Translations under genes and position numbers: made by a program | Origin: an uncultured Pirellulaceae bacterium | GTDB taxonomy: Bacteria; Planctomycetota; Planctomycetia; Pirellulales; Pirellulaceae | Reading direction: 5' to 3' | NCBI GenBank assembly: GCA_937921995.1 | Contig: CAKZVF010000129.1 | Coordinates: 1-61,253 of the forward strand | Length of the DNA stretch: 61,253 nucleotides | Shown here: positions 37,368-45,113 of the stretch, in pieces | How the letters are laid out: the number at the start of each line of letters is the position of its first letter | How positions within the stretch are numbered: position 1 is the first letter of the stretch | The notes under the pieces: model-generated | What the model saw: only the letters and a program-made list of their open reading frames with translations | Database searches by the model: none | What the model was told of the DNA's origin: nothing

Positions 37368-38639
37368 ATGTCCTCTTCGATTATTTATTTAGACAATCAC
37401 TCGACCACGCGCGTTGATCCGCGCGTGGTCGAGGCAATGCTTCCGGTTTTTGACGTCAATTATGGCAACTCCGGCAGCGTCACCCATGACTTCGGCATGG
37501 ACGCTCACGATCTGGTACATGGCTCAGGCGCGGCCATCGCCGACATCATCGGCGCCGAAGTCGACGAAATCGTATTCACCAGCGGGGCGACCGAATCGAA
37601 CAACCTTGCGATTCGAGGGATCTGTCATCCGGCCAGCAAACGCCGTCACATCATCACCGTGCAAACCGAACACAAAGCGGTGCTCGATCCGATCCAGCGG
37701 TTAGGACTTGAGTCCAATTTTGAGGTCACTCAATTGCCCGTCGGTGAATGGGGGACACCGGACGCAGGATTGATCGCACTGGAGGATCTTGAATCGGCGA
37801 TCAGCGACCAGACGGCGCTAGTGTCCATCATGATGGGCAACAATGAAATTGGCACCATCCAACCCATCGAAAAGATCGCCGAAATCTGCCATCGGCACGG
37901 AGCCGTCTTTCATTGCGACGCCACCCAAGCCGTTGGGAAGCTGCCGGTGGACGTGGATGGGTTAGGCGTTGATCTGATGAGCTTTTCGGCACATAAAGTC
38001 TACGGCCCCAAAGGCATTGGGGCTTTGTTCGTGCGAAAACGTGACCGGCGGATCAAGCTCCACAGCCAGATCGACGGTGGTGGTCAACAATCTGGTCGCC
38101 GCAGCGGGACGCTGAACGTGCCCGGCATCGTGGCAATGTCCACAGCGCTGAAACTGTGTGCCGACGAACTATGTGGAGAATCGGTCTCCCAAGACGATTC
38201 GGCGGGTAAGATTTTGGGTACCAGCAGCGACCAAGAAGCGTCCTCGGGAAATAGCCCGGCGTTAGAACCCGATCGAATTCGCTGGCTGAGAAATTTACTG
38301 TATCAGCGGTTAACGGATGAGCTGGGCGACCTACCGATCAACGGGCAACCGTTAGATCATGAACAAACGCATTTGTATTGCAATTTGAACTGCCAGTTTC
38401 CCGGGGTCAATGCTCATTCGTTGATGACGATGGTGGATTCGGTGGCCGTTTCCACCGGCAGTGCCTGTACCGCGTCAACGCCCCAGCCCAGCCACGTACT
38501 GCGATCGCTGGGGCTGATCGACGACCAGATTCACAGTAGTCTGCGGTTTGGAATCGGACGGTTTAACACCGAAAGCGAAATCGTTGAATCTGCGGATCTA
38601 ATCGTTGCCGCGGTGAAAAAATTACGGGAAATGGTATGA
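37368..38639 (+). CDS. Cysteine desulfurase (IscS/NifS type)
   Basis: A 423-residue PLP enzyme that removes sulfur from cysteine for Fe-S clusters and thiolated tRNA. The PLP lysine is Lys210 in SFSAHKVYGPKG, the cofactor-contacting His103 is in QTEHKAVLD, and the catalytic Cys367 is in STGSACTAST. The substrate loop around Cys is in the long-loop class I form. An insertion of about 35 residues (about 268-303, SVSQDDSAGKILGT and onwards), rich in Ser, Asp and Gly, is not typical. An IscA-type protein follows 173 bp later, so the pair may cooperate in Fe-S assembly. No IscU is seen. Confidence 0.94.
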   Translation: MSSSIIYLDNHSTTRVDPRVVEAMLPVFDVNYGNSGSVTHDFGMDAHDLVHGSGAAIADIIGAEVDEIVFTSGATESNNLAIRGICHPASKRRHIITVQTEHKAVLDPIQRLGLESNFEVTQLPVGEWGTPDAGLIALEDLESAISDQTALVSIMMGNNEIGTIQPIEKIAEICHRHGAVFHCDATQAVGKLPVDVDGLGVDLMSFSAHKVYGPKGIGALFVRKRDRRIKLHSQIDGGGQQSGRRSGTLNVPGIVAMSTALKLCADELCGESVSQDDSAGKILGTSSDQEASSGNSPALEPDRIRWLRNLLYQRLTDELGDLPINGQPLDHEQTHLYCNLNCQFPGVNAHSLMTMVDSVAVSTGSACTASTPQPSHVLRSLGLIDDQIHSSLRFGIGRFNTESEIVESADLIVAAVKKLREMV

Positions 38640-38812
38640 TGGGATTTATTGTTCGTTAAATTGCCGCAAATCCGATGATTTGCAGGCATTTTCGTCAAAT
38701 GCACTGGACAATTAATCTGTCCTTACGAAAAATGACGATGTAGATTAAAAACAAATTGAATTTTCATTGGTTGTACTAAAAACGACCAATTTCTAATTGC
38801 CGGAGTATAGAT

Positions 38813-39145
38813 ATGAGCGTGACCATTACTGAAACTGCAGCCAAAGAAGTTCAGCGGTTCATCACTGAAGGCGACTATGACGAAAACGCAGCCTTGCGTA
38901 TCGGCGTTGCTGGGGGCGGTTGCAGTGGATTCAGCTACAGCCTGAACATTGCGTCTGACTACGACGAAGCCAACGACATGAAAACCGAACAACACGGTGT
39001 CCCCGTCGTCGTTGACCGCAAGAGCGCGTTGTACCTCGAAGGAACAACCGTCGACTATTACGAAGGCATCGAGCAACGTGGATTTCAGTTCCACAACCCC
39101 AACGCGAAGAAATCCTGCGGTTGCGGTAACTCGTTTAGTACCTAG
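38813..39145 (+). CDS. IscA/ErpA/HesB-type iron-sulfur carrier
   Basis: A 110-residue A-type carrier. The three conserved cysteines are in AGGGCSGFSYSL and in SCGCGNSF near the C-terminus; the start is supported by GGAG ten bases before the ATG. It receives and transfers Fe-S clusters to target enzymes. It lies downstream of the cysteine desulfurase and is followed by a clear terminator. Confidence 0.95.
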   Translation: MSVTITETAAKEVQRFITEGDYDENAALRIGVAGGGCSGFSYSLNIASDYDEANDMKTEQHGVPVVVDRKSALYLEGTTVDYYEGIEQRGFQFHNPNAKKSCGCGNSFST

Positions 39146-39170
39146 AGAATCCCAACTAAGCAAGCGTTAC

Positions 39171-39199
39171 AAAAGCCACCGTTTCTACGGTGGCTTTTT
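39171..39199 (+). terminator. Rho-independent terminator after the IscA-type gene
   Basis: A perfect 11-bp stem, AAAAGCCACCG and CGGTGGCTTTT, with loop TTTCTA, ending in a T-run. It lies 26 bp after the stop codon. Confidence 0.9.
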
Positions 39200-39204
39200 C
39201 CGTG

Positions 39205-39272
39205 GGTTGGGCACTCTTGCCCGACCGAAACTTCGGCGGTGGTGAAAATTGGTCGGGCATGAGTGCCCAACC
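39205..39272. repeat. Inverted repeat element (GGTTGGGCACTC family)
   Basis: Two 22-bp arms (39,205-39,226 and 39,251-39,272) pair at 21 of 22 positions, beginning GGTTGGGCACTCTTGCCCGA. The 24-bp spacer contains CGAAACTTCGGCG, a small hairpin. Located between the terminator and the VWA gene. Confidence 0.8.
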
Positions 39273-39323
39273 TACTGGTTTGCGAGACCTACGGGTTTGT
39301 TGACGATTGCCCCTTTGCTGTGA

Positions 39324-41063
39324 ATGATGAGTGCTCAAGGGATTCAAACAATGGCGGGAACGAACATGAATGATAAAGACAAGATCGGCGGCGTGCTTCA
39401 CACTTACACGAAGTACGACCCCGTGAAGTTCCCCTCTCCGACTCAACCGGCTCCCGACCTCGTTTCGCCGCTGATGGATCAGATGATGGCCTACGGTACG
39501 CCACGGCAATTGACCGAAGAAGAACTGGCCAACGCCATCAAGCTCGATCCCGAACAGTTCAAGAATCTGGGCCCCAGCCTCGAGATGATCAAAGCGCTGC
39601 TCGAAGACAACAAACGCAAAATCTTGGAGACTTACGAAACCAAAACCGTCCAAGAGGAAGCGAAAAAGGTCTTTCGCAAAAAAGCAAAGCAGCAAAAGAT
39701 CCCCAACGAAATCAAAGCCGCTTACAAAGAAGCCGTCAACCGAGAACAGTTGTACGATTTAGAAAACATCTGGTACCGCATCAACGACGATGGATCTGAA
39801 TTGGCCATGCACATCATGAGTTTGATGGGTAAGCTTGGCGACAAATACCAAGTCGATGAACTGGCCGCGAATTATTTCTTCACCGGCGATCAGTCGATGA
39901 CGATTCCTCAAGCGCTGGAGATCAAAGAGGAGCTGGAGAAAATCGACGAACTGCTGGATCAAGTCGAACAGGCCGAAGCGAATGCTCAATTGGCCGTGCT
40001 GGACATGGATCAGTTGGGCGAATTCATGGACGACGAAACCATGCACTCGCTGGAAGAGATGAAGAAACAGATCGACCAGTACATTGAGGACATCGCCGAG
40101 CGTCAGGGACTGAATAAGAAAGACGGGCGGTACGAAATAACGCCGCAGGCCTACCGCACGTTCCAAGGAAAACTCCTTTCACGCATCTTCAGCCATCTGA
40201 AAGCATCCAACACCGGTCGCCATCAAGACAACGTGCAGGGCGAAGGCGCGGTCGAACTTCAGCAGACCAAACCGTACGAGTTCGGTGATTCGCTGACTCA
40301 GATGGATATTCCCCAGTCTTTCATCAACGCGCTGATCCGAGATAACAGTCAGCGTCCGATTCGGCTGCAGGCCGATGACATCGAAATTCATAAGACGCGT
40401 AACAATCCCAAAGCGGCCACCGTGATCATCATGGATATGAGCGGTTCGATGCGTTATGACGGCCAGTACATCAACGTCAAACGAATGGCCATGGCGATGG
40501 ACGGGCTGATTCGCAGCGAATATCCCGGCGACTATTTGAATTTTATCGAGATGTACACCTTCGGTAAAATTCGTAGGCAAGGCGAAATCATTGACCTGAT
40601 GCCCAAGAACGTGACCATCCACGATCCCTTTGTTCAGTTGAAGGTCGACATGAGCCGGCCCGAAGTCAGCGAGCACATGGTGCATCAACACTTCACCAAC
40701 ATTCAACATTCGCTGCGATTGGCGCGGACATTGTTGGCGACCCAAAACACGCCCAACCGGCAAGTGATGCTGATTACCGACGGATTGCCGACGGCTCATT
40801 TTGAGGATTCGACGTTGTATATGCTCTATCCTCCCCATCGTGTGACCGAAGAAGCAACGATGCGTGAAGGGATGTTGTGTGCCCAAGAAGGGATTACGAT
40901 CAACACGTTCTTGGTGCCAAGCTGGTCGCAGTCTCAAGAGGACATTCAATTTGCTCATCGGTTGAGTGAATCAACCAAGGGGCGTGTGTTCTTCACCGCC
41001 GGCGGTGATCTGGATCGTTTTGTGGTTTGGGATTATATTAATCGCAAACGCGAAATTCTGTAG
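39324..41063 (+). CDS. VWA-domain protein, probable partner of the MoxR-like ATPase
   Basis: A 579-residue protein (start could also be the ATG at 39,351 or 39,366). The C-terminal half is a von Willebrand A domain whose MIDAS motif is IIMDMSGSMRYDG (Asp-x-Ser-x-Ser), followed by VMLITDGLPTAHFED; the fold ends near FFTAGGDLDRFVVWDYIN. The N-terminal half is helical and acidic (IKEELEKIDELLDQVEQAEAN) and may contact the ATPase. VWA and MoxR proteins normally act together as a chelatase-like or remodelling complex; the matching ATPase is at 27,981-29,402, and a head-to-tail pairing has been split here by about 10 kb. Confidence 0.85.
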   Translation: MMSAQGIQTMAGTNMNDKDKIGGVLHTYTKYDPVKFPSPTQPAPDLVSPLMDQMMAYGTPRQLTEEELANAIKLDPEQFKNLGPSLEMIKALLEDNKRKILETYETKTVQEEAKKVFRKKAKQQKIPNEIKAAYKEAVNREQLYDLENIWYRINDDGSELAMHIMSLMGKLGDKYQVDELAANYFFTGDQSMTIPQALEIKEELEKIDELLDQVEQAEANAQLAVLDMDQLGEFMDDETMHSLEEMKKQIDQYIEDIAERQGLNKKDGRYEITPQAYRTFQGKLLSRIFSHLKASNTGRHQDNVQGEGAVELQQTKPYEFGDSLTQMDIPQSFINALIRDNSQRPIRLQADDIEIHKTRNNPKAATVIIMDMSGSMRYDGQYINVKRMAMAMDGLIRSEYPGDYLNFIEMYTFGKIRRQGEIIDLMPKNVTIHDPFVQLKVDMSRPEVSEHMVHQHFTNIQHSLRLARTLLATQNTPNRQVMLITDGLPTAHFEDSTLYMLYPPHRVTEEATMREGMLCAQEGITINTFLVPSWSQSQEDIQFAHRLSESTKGRVFFTAGGDLDRFVVWDYINRKREIL

Positions 41064-41101
41064 CGGAGCAGCGACATGCGACTGGTAGTGAGTGTCGGTC
41101 C

Positions 41102-41174
41102 GTTTAACGACAAGCCGGCAGGCGACTGCGTTTTGCGCTTCTGAACACGGTCGCCTGCCGGCTTGTCGTTAAAC
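41102..41174. repeat. 25-bp perfect inverted repeat after the VWA gene
   Basis: Left arm 41,102-41,126 and right arm 41,150-41,174 are perfectly complementary over 25 bp (start GTTTAACGACAAGCCGG), with a 23-bp loop. It could be a terminator or a mobile palindromic element; there is no T-run. Confidence 0.85.
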
Positions 41175-41236
41175 TGTTGTCCAATGCCTGCCTAAAGTAA
41201 AGTGCCATTGGGCTGACGCCCCTCCAAAAAGAAACT

Positions 41237-41258
41237 GGCCGGTAGGAACCGGCCCTAC
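41237..41258 (+). repeat. REP-like palindrome abutting the start codon of the next gene
   Basis: GGCCGGTAGGAACCGGCCC is the third member of the family at 36,393-36,457. Its end is one base before the ATG at 41,260, so the 5' untranslated region of the 815-residue protein gene is made of repeat sequence. AGGAA within it may serve as ribosome binding site. Confidence 0.7.
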
Positions 41259-41259
41259 T

Positions 41260-43707
41260 ATGCGATCTCTTTCTAAATTAGTCATCGCCATTTCATGTGT
41301 CACCGGTCTGGTGCTGACCTCTACCGCTGCGTTGGGTCAGCGTGAAAAAGTAATCACGATGAAATCGACGCTGCAATATATTGGCGACATCGTCAATGTC
41401 GCCGCGATCAGCGAACAAGTGGGCGATTCGATGCCGACGGCCGTCAAACAAATCGTCCTCATCGACGACGGACTCAAACGCACATTCGTCAACCGCCAAC
41501 GTATCGGCGGCCCCATTGTCAATCACGAACAGACCGAATTCTCAAAAGACATCTGGCAACGCACCTTCAATGGGCAACCCGGTGCGTACGCCTTTGCCGG
41601 TGCGTCGGCATTCACCGACGAAGGACATCGTATTCTCACGGTACAAAAGAACAAATTTGGACTGGCTCAATTTGTCCAAGGTATTACCAAAATCACGCCG
41701 CGTTACGTCGAGCTAGAGGCTCTCGTCGGCGGCGCGTCGGTGGCCCCGCGAAGCTGGAATATGAGTCTGGCGATCGGAACAATACCTTCCCCAGTACTGA
41801 GGAGCGTTTTAGAGAATTCAATTGAAGATCGGCAGCGGCTGACACCGTACTTGGACATCGTTGACTTCTTCATCCAAGCCGGTCGTTATCAGGACGCTGA
41901 CGATCAGCTTCGCAGGATTCAAATTTTATTCCCTGACGAAAGAGACCGTGTCCAAGAGAACCGCGTGCGCGTTCGGCAGGAGTTTGCGAAACAACAACTA
42001 AGGGAGATCAAACTGCTGCTCGAATCAGGCCAGACAAAGTTGGCCTTGCTCTGGATGAAGTTCATCAATCGCGACGGCGTTGAAGGCGAAACGCTGGCGG
42101 ATCTGGATTTCCAGACCGAAGAAATCAATAAACTGCAGAACGAGACAAAAAAGGTCAAGCAATTGGTGAAGGAGCTGCTTGATAGATTCCGCAACCTTCC
42201 AGACGGACAGTTGTCGGATGCTCAAGCCAAAATGCTCGAGCGTTTCGAATCAGAAATTGACACCGACCTCGACGACTCAAATAAGCTACGGCTGGATAGT
42301 TTCGAACGGCTTTCGCAAGACGTCACTCAGACCGACCAACAGGCGGTCGCGCTGGCAATCAGCGGCTGGATTTTGGGCAGCAACAATGCCATCGACAACT
42401 GGGCGGTGGCTCAGTCGCTGCTTGAGGTGCGCGATCTCGTGCGGAAGTATCTGCTCAGCGACGAAACAATCCAACGGAAGGAAATTCTTAACAAGTTGGC
42501 GAAATTTGAGAGTGGCTCTCCGGGCTACATTGCGTCCTTGATGGCACAAATGAAACCGCTGAAACACGATTTGGTTGGCGACTACGATGGACGCAAACCG
42601 ATTGAATTCGAAGTCAACGTAGAAGGCACCAAGGCGGATCCCGCATCTACCGGATATCGCTGCTTGGTTCATTTACCCAACGAATATAGTCCCTATCGCC
42701 GCTACCGATTGATGCTGGCGTTACCGGGTTCATCGTCGGTCGAAGATCATTTGACTCATTTCTGCGGGACGTTCAACGAAGGATTAGGCGTACTACACGG
42801 CCCGGCGTCGCGCAACGGAACGATCGTCGTCGCGGTTGATTGGCGGAAAGAGAATCAGCGCAAGGCCGAGTATTCGGCGCGTGAGCACAAAGTCGTCATG
42901 CGGGCGTTACGCGAAACGATGCGTCGATTTTCGGTCGACAGTGATCAAGTTTTCTTGCAAGGGCACGGCATCGGAGCCGACGTTGCATACGACGTCGGGT
43001 TGGCTCATCCCGAACACTGGGCAGGCATCATTGGAATTTCAGCCACCGGTATCGAAAAGTACCCGTTGATCTATTCCGAAAACAAAGCGAACGCCTTGGC
43101 CATTTACGCGGTCGTCGGCAGCAAGTACATCGGCGGGGTTCGCAATTGCAAGAAGGCGTGGAACAATTGGTTGACGACCGACCTACGCAACGACTGCACG
43201 GTCGTTCAATACAAGGGCCGACTGGATGAACGTTTTACGGAGAATGTTCCCGAGATGTTTAAGTGGATGCGTGTCCAGCGCCGGCGCTATCCAAGTGGTG
43301 CAGGATTCGAGTTCGAATGTAAGTCGATTCGGCCTTGGGACAACTATTTTTGGTTCGTCGAATTACATGGCTTCCCTGAGAAGAACACGACGTGGCCGGA
43401 GTTGTATAAAAACAATCGGACCAAGGTGAAGGTGTTGAAGATCACAGGTGAACTTCGTGAGGCAAATTCGAATTCCTTTTTCGTAACTCCTGAGAGCGCG
43501 GGGACAGGAATGACGTTGTGGCTGAGCCCCGATTTCTTTGACTTTAGTCGCGAGATTACCATCAATGGCCGCGGCCGAAAGTTCCAAGGCTCCGTGCGGC
43601 CTTCGCGCAAGATTTTGCTCGAAGACGCCCGGCAGCGGCAGGATCTCAAACGCCCCTATTGGGCGAAAGTGGATTGCATCAATGGGACGTGGTCCGCGGC
43701 GGAGTAG
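41260..43707 (+). CDS. Secreted protein with helical N-terminal half and alpha/beta-hydrolase-like domain lacking the nucleophile serine
   Basis: An 815-residue protein with a signal peptide ending near LTSTAALGQ. Residues 200-460 are helical, with TPR-like or coiled character (ADDQLRRIQILFPDERDR, KQLVKELLDRFRNL). Residues 460-710 resemble an esterase: RLMLALPGSSSVEDHL (oxyanion-like region) and SVDSDQVFLQGHGIGADVAYDVGL. The usual nucleophile elbow G-x-S-x-G reads G568-H-G-I-G, so the serine is glycine and catalysis is unlikely. A C-terminal beta-region (about 710-815) follows. Other bacterial proteins with PHB-depolymerase-like domains share the outline, but no name fits. Unknown function, probably binding rather than hydrolysis. 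Confidence 0.75.
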   Translation: MRSLSKLVIAISCVTGLVLTSTAALGQREKVITMKSTLQYIGDIVNVAAISEQVGDSMPTAVKQIVLIDDGLKRTFVNRQRIGGPIVNHEQTEFSKDIWQRTFNGQPGAYAFAGASAFTDEGHRILTVQKNKFGLAQFVQGITKITPRYVELEALVGGASVAPRSWNMSLAIGTIPSPVLRSVLENSIEDRQRLTPYLDIVDFFIQAGRYQDADDQLRRIQILFPDERDRVQENRVRVRQEFAKQQLREIKLLLESGQTKLALLWMKFINRDGVEGETLADLDFQTEEINKLQNETKKVKQLVKELLDRFRNLPDGQLSDAQAKMLERFESEIDTDLDDSNKLRLDSFERLSQDVTQTDQQAVALAISGWILGSNNAIDNWAVAQSLLEVRDLVRKYLLSDETIQRKEILNKLAKFESGSPGYIASLMAQMKPLKHDLVGDYDGRKPIEFEVNVEGTKADPASTGYRCLVHLPNEYSPYRRYRLMLALPGSSSVEDHLTHFCGTFNEGLGVLHGPASRNGTIVVAVDWRKENQRKAEYSAREHKVVMRALRETMRRFSVDSDQVFLQGHGIGADVAYDVGLAHPEHWAGIIGISATGIEKYPLIYSENKANALAIYAVVGSKYIGGVRNCKKAWNNWLTTDLRNDCTVVQYKGRLDERFTENVPEMFKWMRVQRRRYPSGAGFEFECKSIRPWDNYFWFVELHGFPEKNTTWPELYKNNRTKVKVLKITGELREANSNSFFVTPESAGTGMTLWLSPDFFDFSREITINGRGRKFQGSVRPSRKILLEDARQRQDLKRPYWAKVDCINGTWSAAE

Positions 43708-43768
43708 GATTGTTTGGTGCTATTGGTAGAGTGGGCGATTTGTTTGCTTATATGAATGTTATTCCTGA

Positions 43769-43810
43769 TTTCCAATTTCCAATTTCCAATTTCCAATTTC
43801 CAGTTTCCAG
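43769..43810. repeat. Six-fold tandem heptamer repeat
   Basis: TTTCCAA occurs four times in a row followed by TTTCCAG twice, at 43,769-43,810, in the gap after the 815-residue protein gene. Perfect 7-bp units make this a hypervariable candidate. Confidence 0.9.
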
Positions 43811-43858
43811 TTTAAAAATCCAAAATCCGAAATTCCTTCGGGCTGAGAGCCCAAACTA

Positions 43859-44902
43859 CTAACTGGCATCCACCGCGCGGTAGGCCGCGATCAAGGCATC
43901 GTCGCCTTCCTTGCCCTTGATCGAGTTCTTGTGCTCCATGCCAATGATGAAGTCTTTGCCTTCTTTGGTCGCCCGATCATAGATGGCTTGGAACACATTC
44001 TTATAATTAATCTCACCGGTGCCCGGTTCCATGCGGCCTGGATTGTCGCCGGCTTGGAAGTAAGCAATTTCGCTCCAACATTGATTGATGTTGGGGATCA
44101 GGTTTCCTTCGGTGATCTGTTGGTGATAGATATCAAACAGAATCTTGCAGCTGGGAGAATTTACGGCGCGACAAATGGCAAACGCCTGATCTGAATCCTT
44201 CAAAAAAGCTCCGCCGTGATTGGCGTGCCAGTTCAGTGGCTCCAGCACCATCACCAAATCGTGGGGCTCAAGAATCTCAGCACACCGACGCAGTAAATCA
44301 ATGACGTTTGCCAACTGGTACCCGGGAGCCAGACGCGGCCCTCCGTACATATTCTTCTGGTTCAACGGCTGGTCGATCGAGCCGGGTACGACCGTCATGT
44401 ATTTCGCGTTGCAGCGTTTTGCCACATCGACGGACTCTTTGATCTGTTTGAGAATGTCTTGGGTCGAGTCGTCTTTGGGATTGGCAAAGGTCGGTTTGGC
44501 GAAATTGGCGTAAGCGACGAACACCCCCATCTGCATGTCGTGCTTGGCGAGCGTTTCTCCGATCTCGGACTGTTTCTCTGGCGATTCTCTTTTGATGCCG
44601 TTGTACTCAATCGCAGTGAACCCCTTCTCATTGCAGTAATTGATTTGATCAATCACGTCATTGCCGACGGTCGCCTTGAAGCTTCCCGGGTGAGGGGCGA
44701 ATCTTAGCTTGAACTTCTCATCCGTTTGAGCAGGATCCTTAGTCTCCTCCTGAGCCATGCTCGACTTCATCGACGTCAGAGACATCGTCGCTGCGGCGAT
44801 CGCAGCTGAACAGCTGGCAGTGGCGGAGATGAAGGCGCGTCGGTCCAGCATCGTTTTGTTTACGCTTTGAACGGAGGTTTGGGATTGTTTTTGCATAGTC
44901 AT
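43859..44902 (-). CDS. Tat-exported TIM-barrel sugar isomerase/epimerase (hydroxypyruvate isomerase-like)
   Basis: A 347-residue protein with a Tat-type signal (DRRAFISATASCSAAIAA) and a cleavage region near SSMAQ. The rest resembles xylose-isomerase-like TIM barrels: LRFAPHPGSF, NEKGFTAIEYNGI, MQMGVFVAYAN, VVPGSIDQ, LVMVLEPLNWHANHGGAFL (a metal-binding Glu-Pro-Leu-Asn segment), ILFDIYHQQI (Asp and His), and IGMEHKNS (Glu). This pattern matches the hydroxypyruvate isomerase family, here probably in the periplasm. It diverges from the FucP-like transporter, suggesting a joint role in sugar use. Substrate is inferred only. Confidence 0.85.
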   Translation of the reverse strand: MTMQKQSQTSVQSVNKTMLDRRAFISATASCSAAIAAATMSLTSMKSSMAQEETKDPAQTDEKFKLRFAPHPGSFKATVGNDVIDQINYCNEKGFTAIEYNGIKRESPEKQSEIGETLAKHDMQMGVFVAYANFAKPTFANPKDDSTQDILKQIKESVDVAKRCNAKYMTVVPGSIDQPLNQKNMYGGPRLAPGYQLANVIDLLRRCAEILEPHDLVMVLEPLNWHANHGGAFLKDSDQAFAICRAVNSPSCKILFDIYHQQITEGNLIPNINQCWSEIAYFQAGDNPGRMEPGTGEINYKNVFQAIYDRATKEGKDFIIGMEHKNSIKGKEGDDALIAAYRAVDAS

Positions 44903-45113
44903 TGTGTTTGAAAGTAGTGGATAGACGCTTACGCGGTTCGATTTTCGGATTTAGCCTTATATGTTATCGACATTTGCTTCTTCCTGCAAAAAATATTGCT
45001 CTGCCTACCCTAACAGGTCCCCACAGCTCAAGATCGACGATTAGAATAACATTCTTCGAATTTTTCGCGGAGTCGTCAAAAACACGGCTTTGCCACTTTC
45101 TTACTCTAACCCC

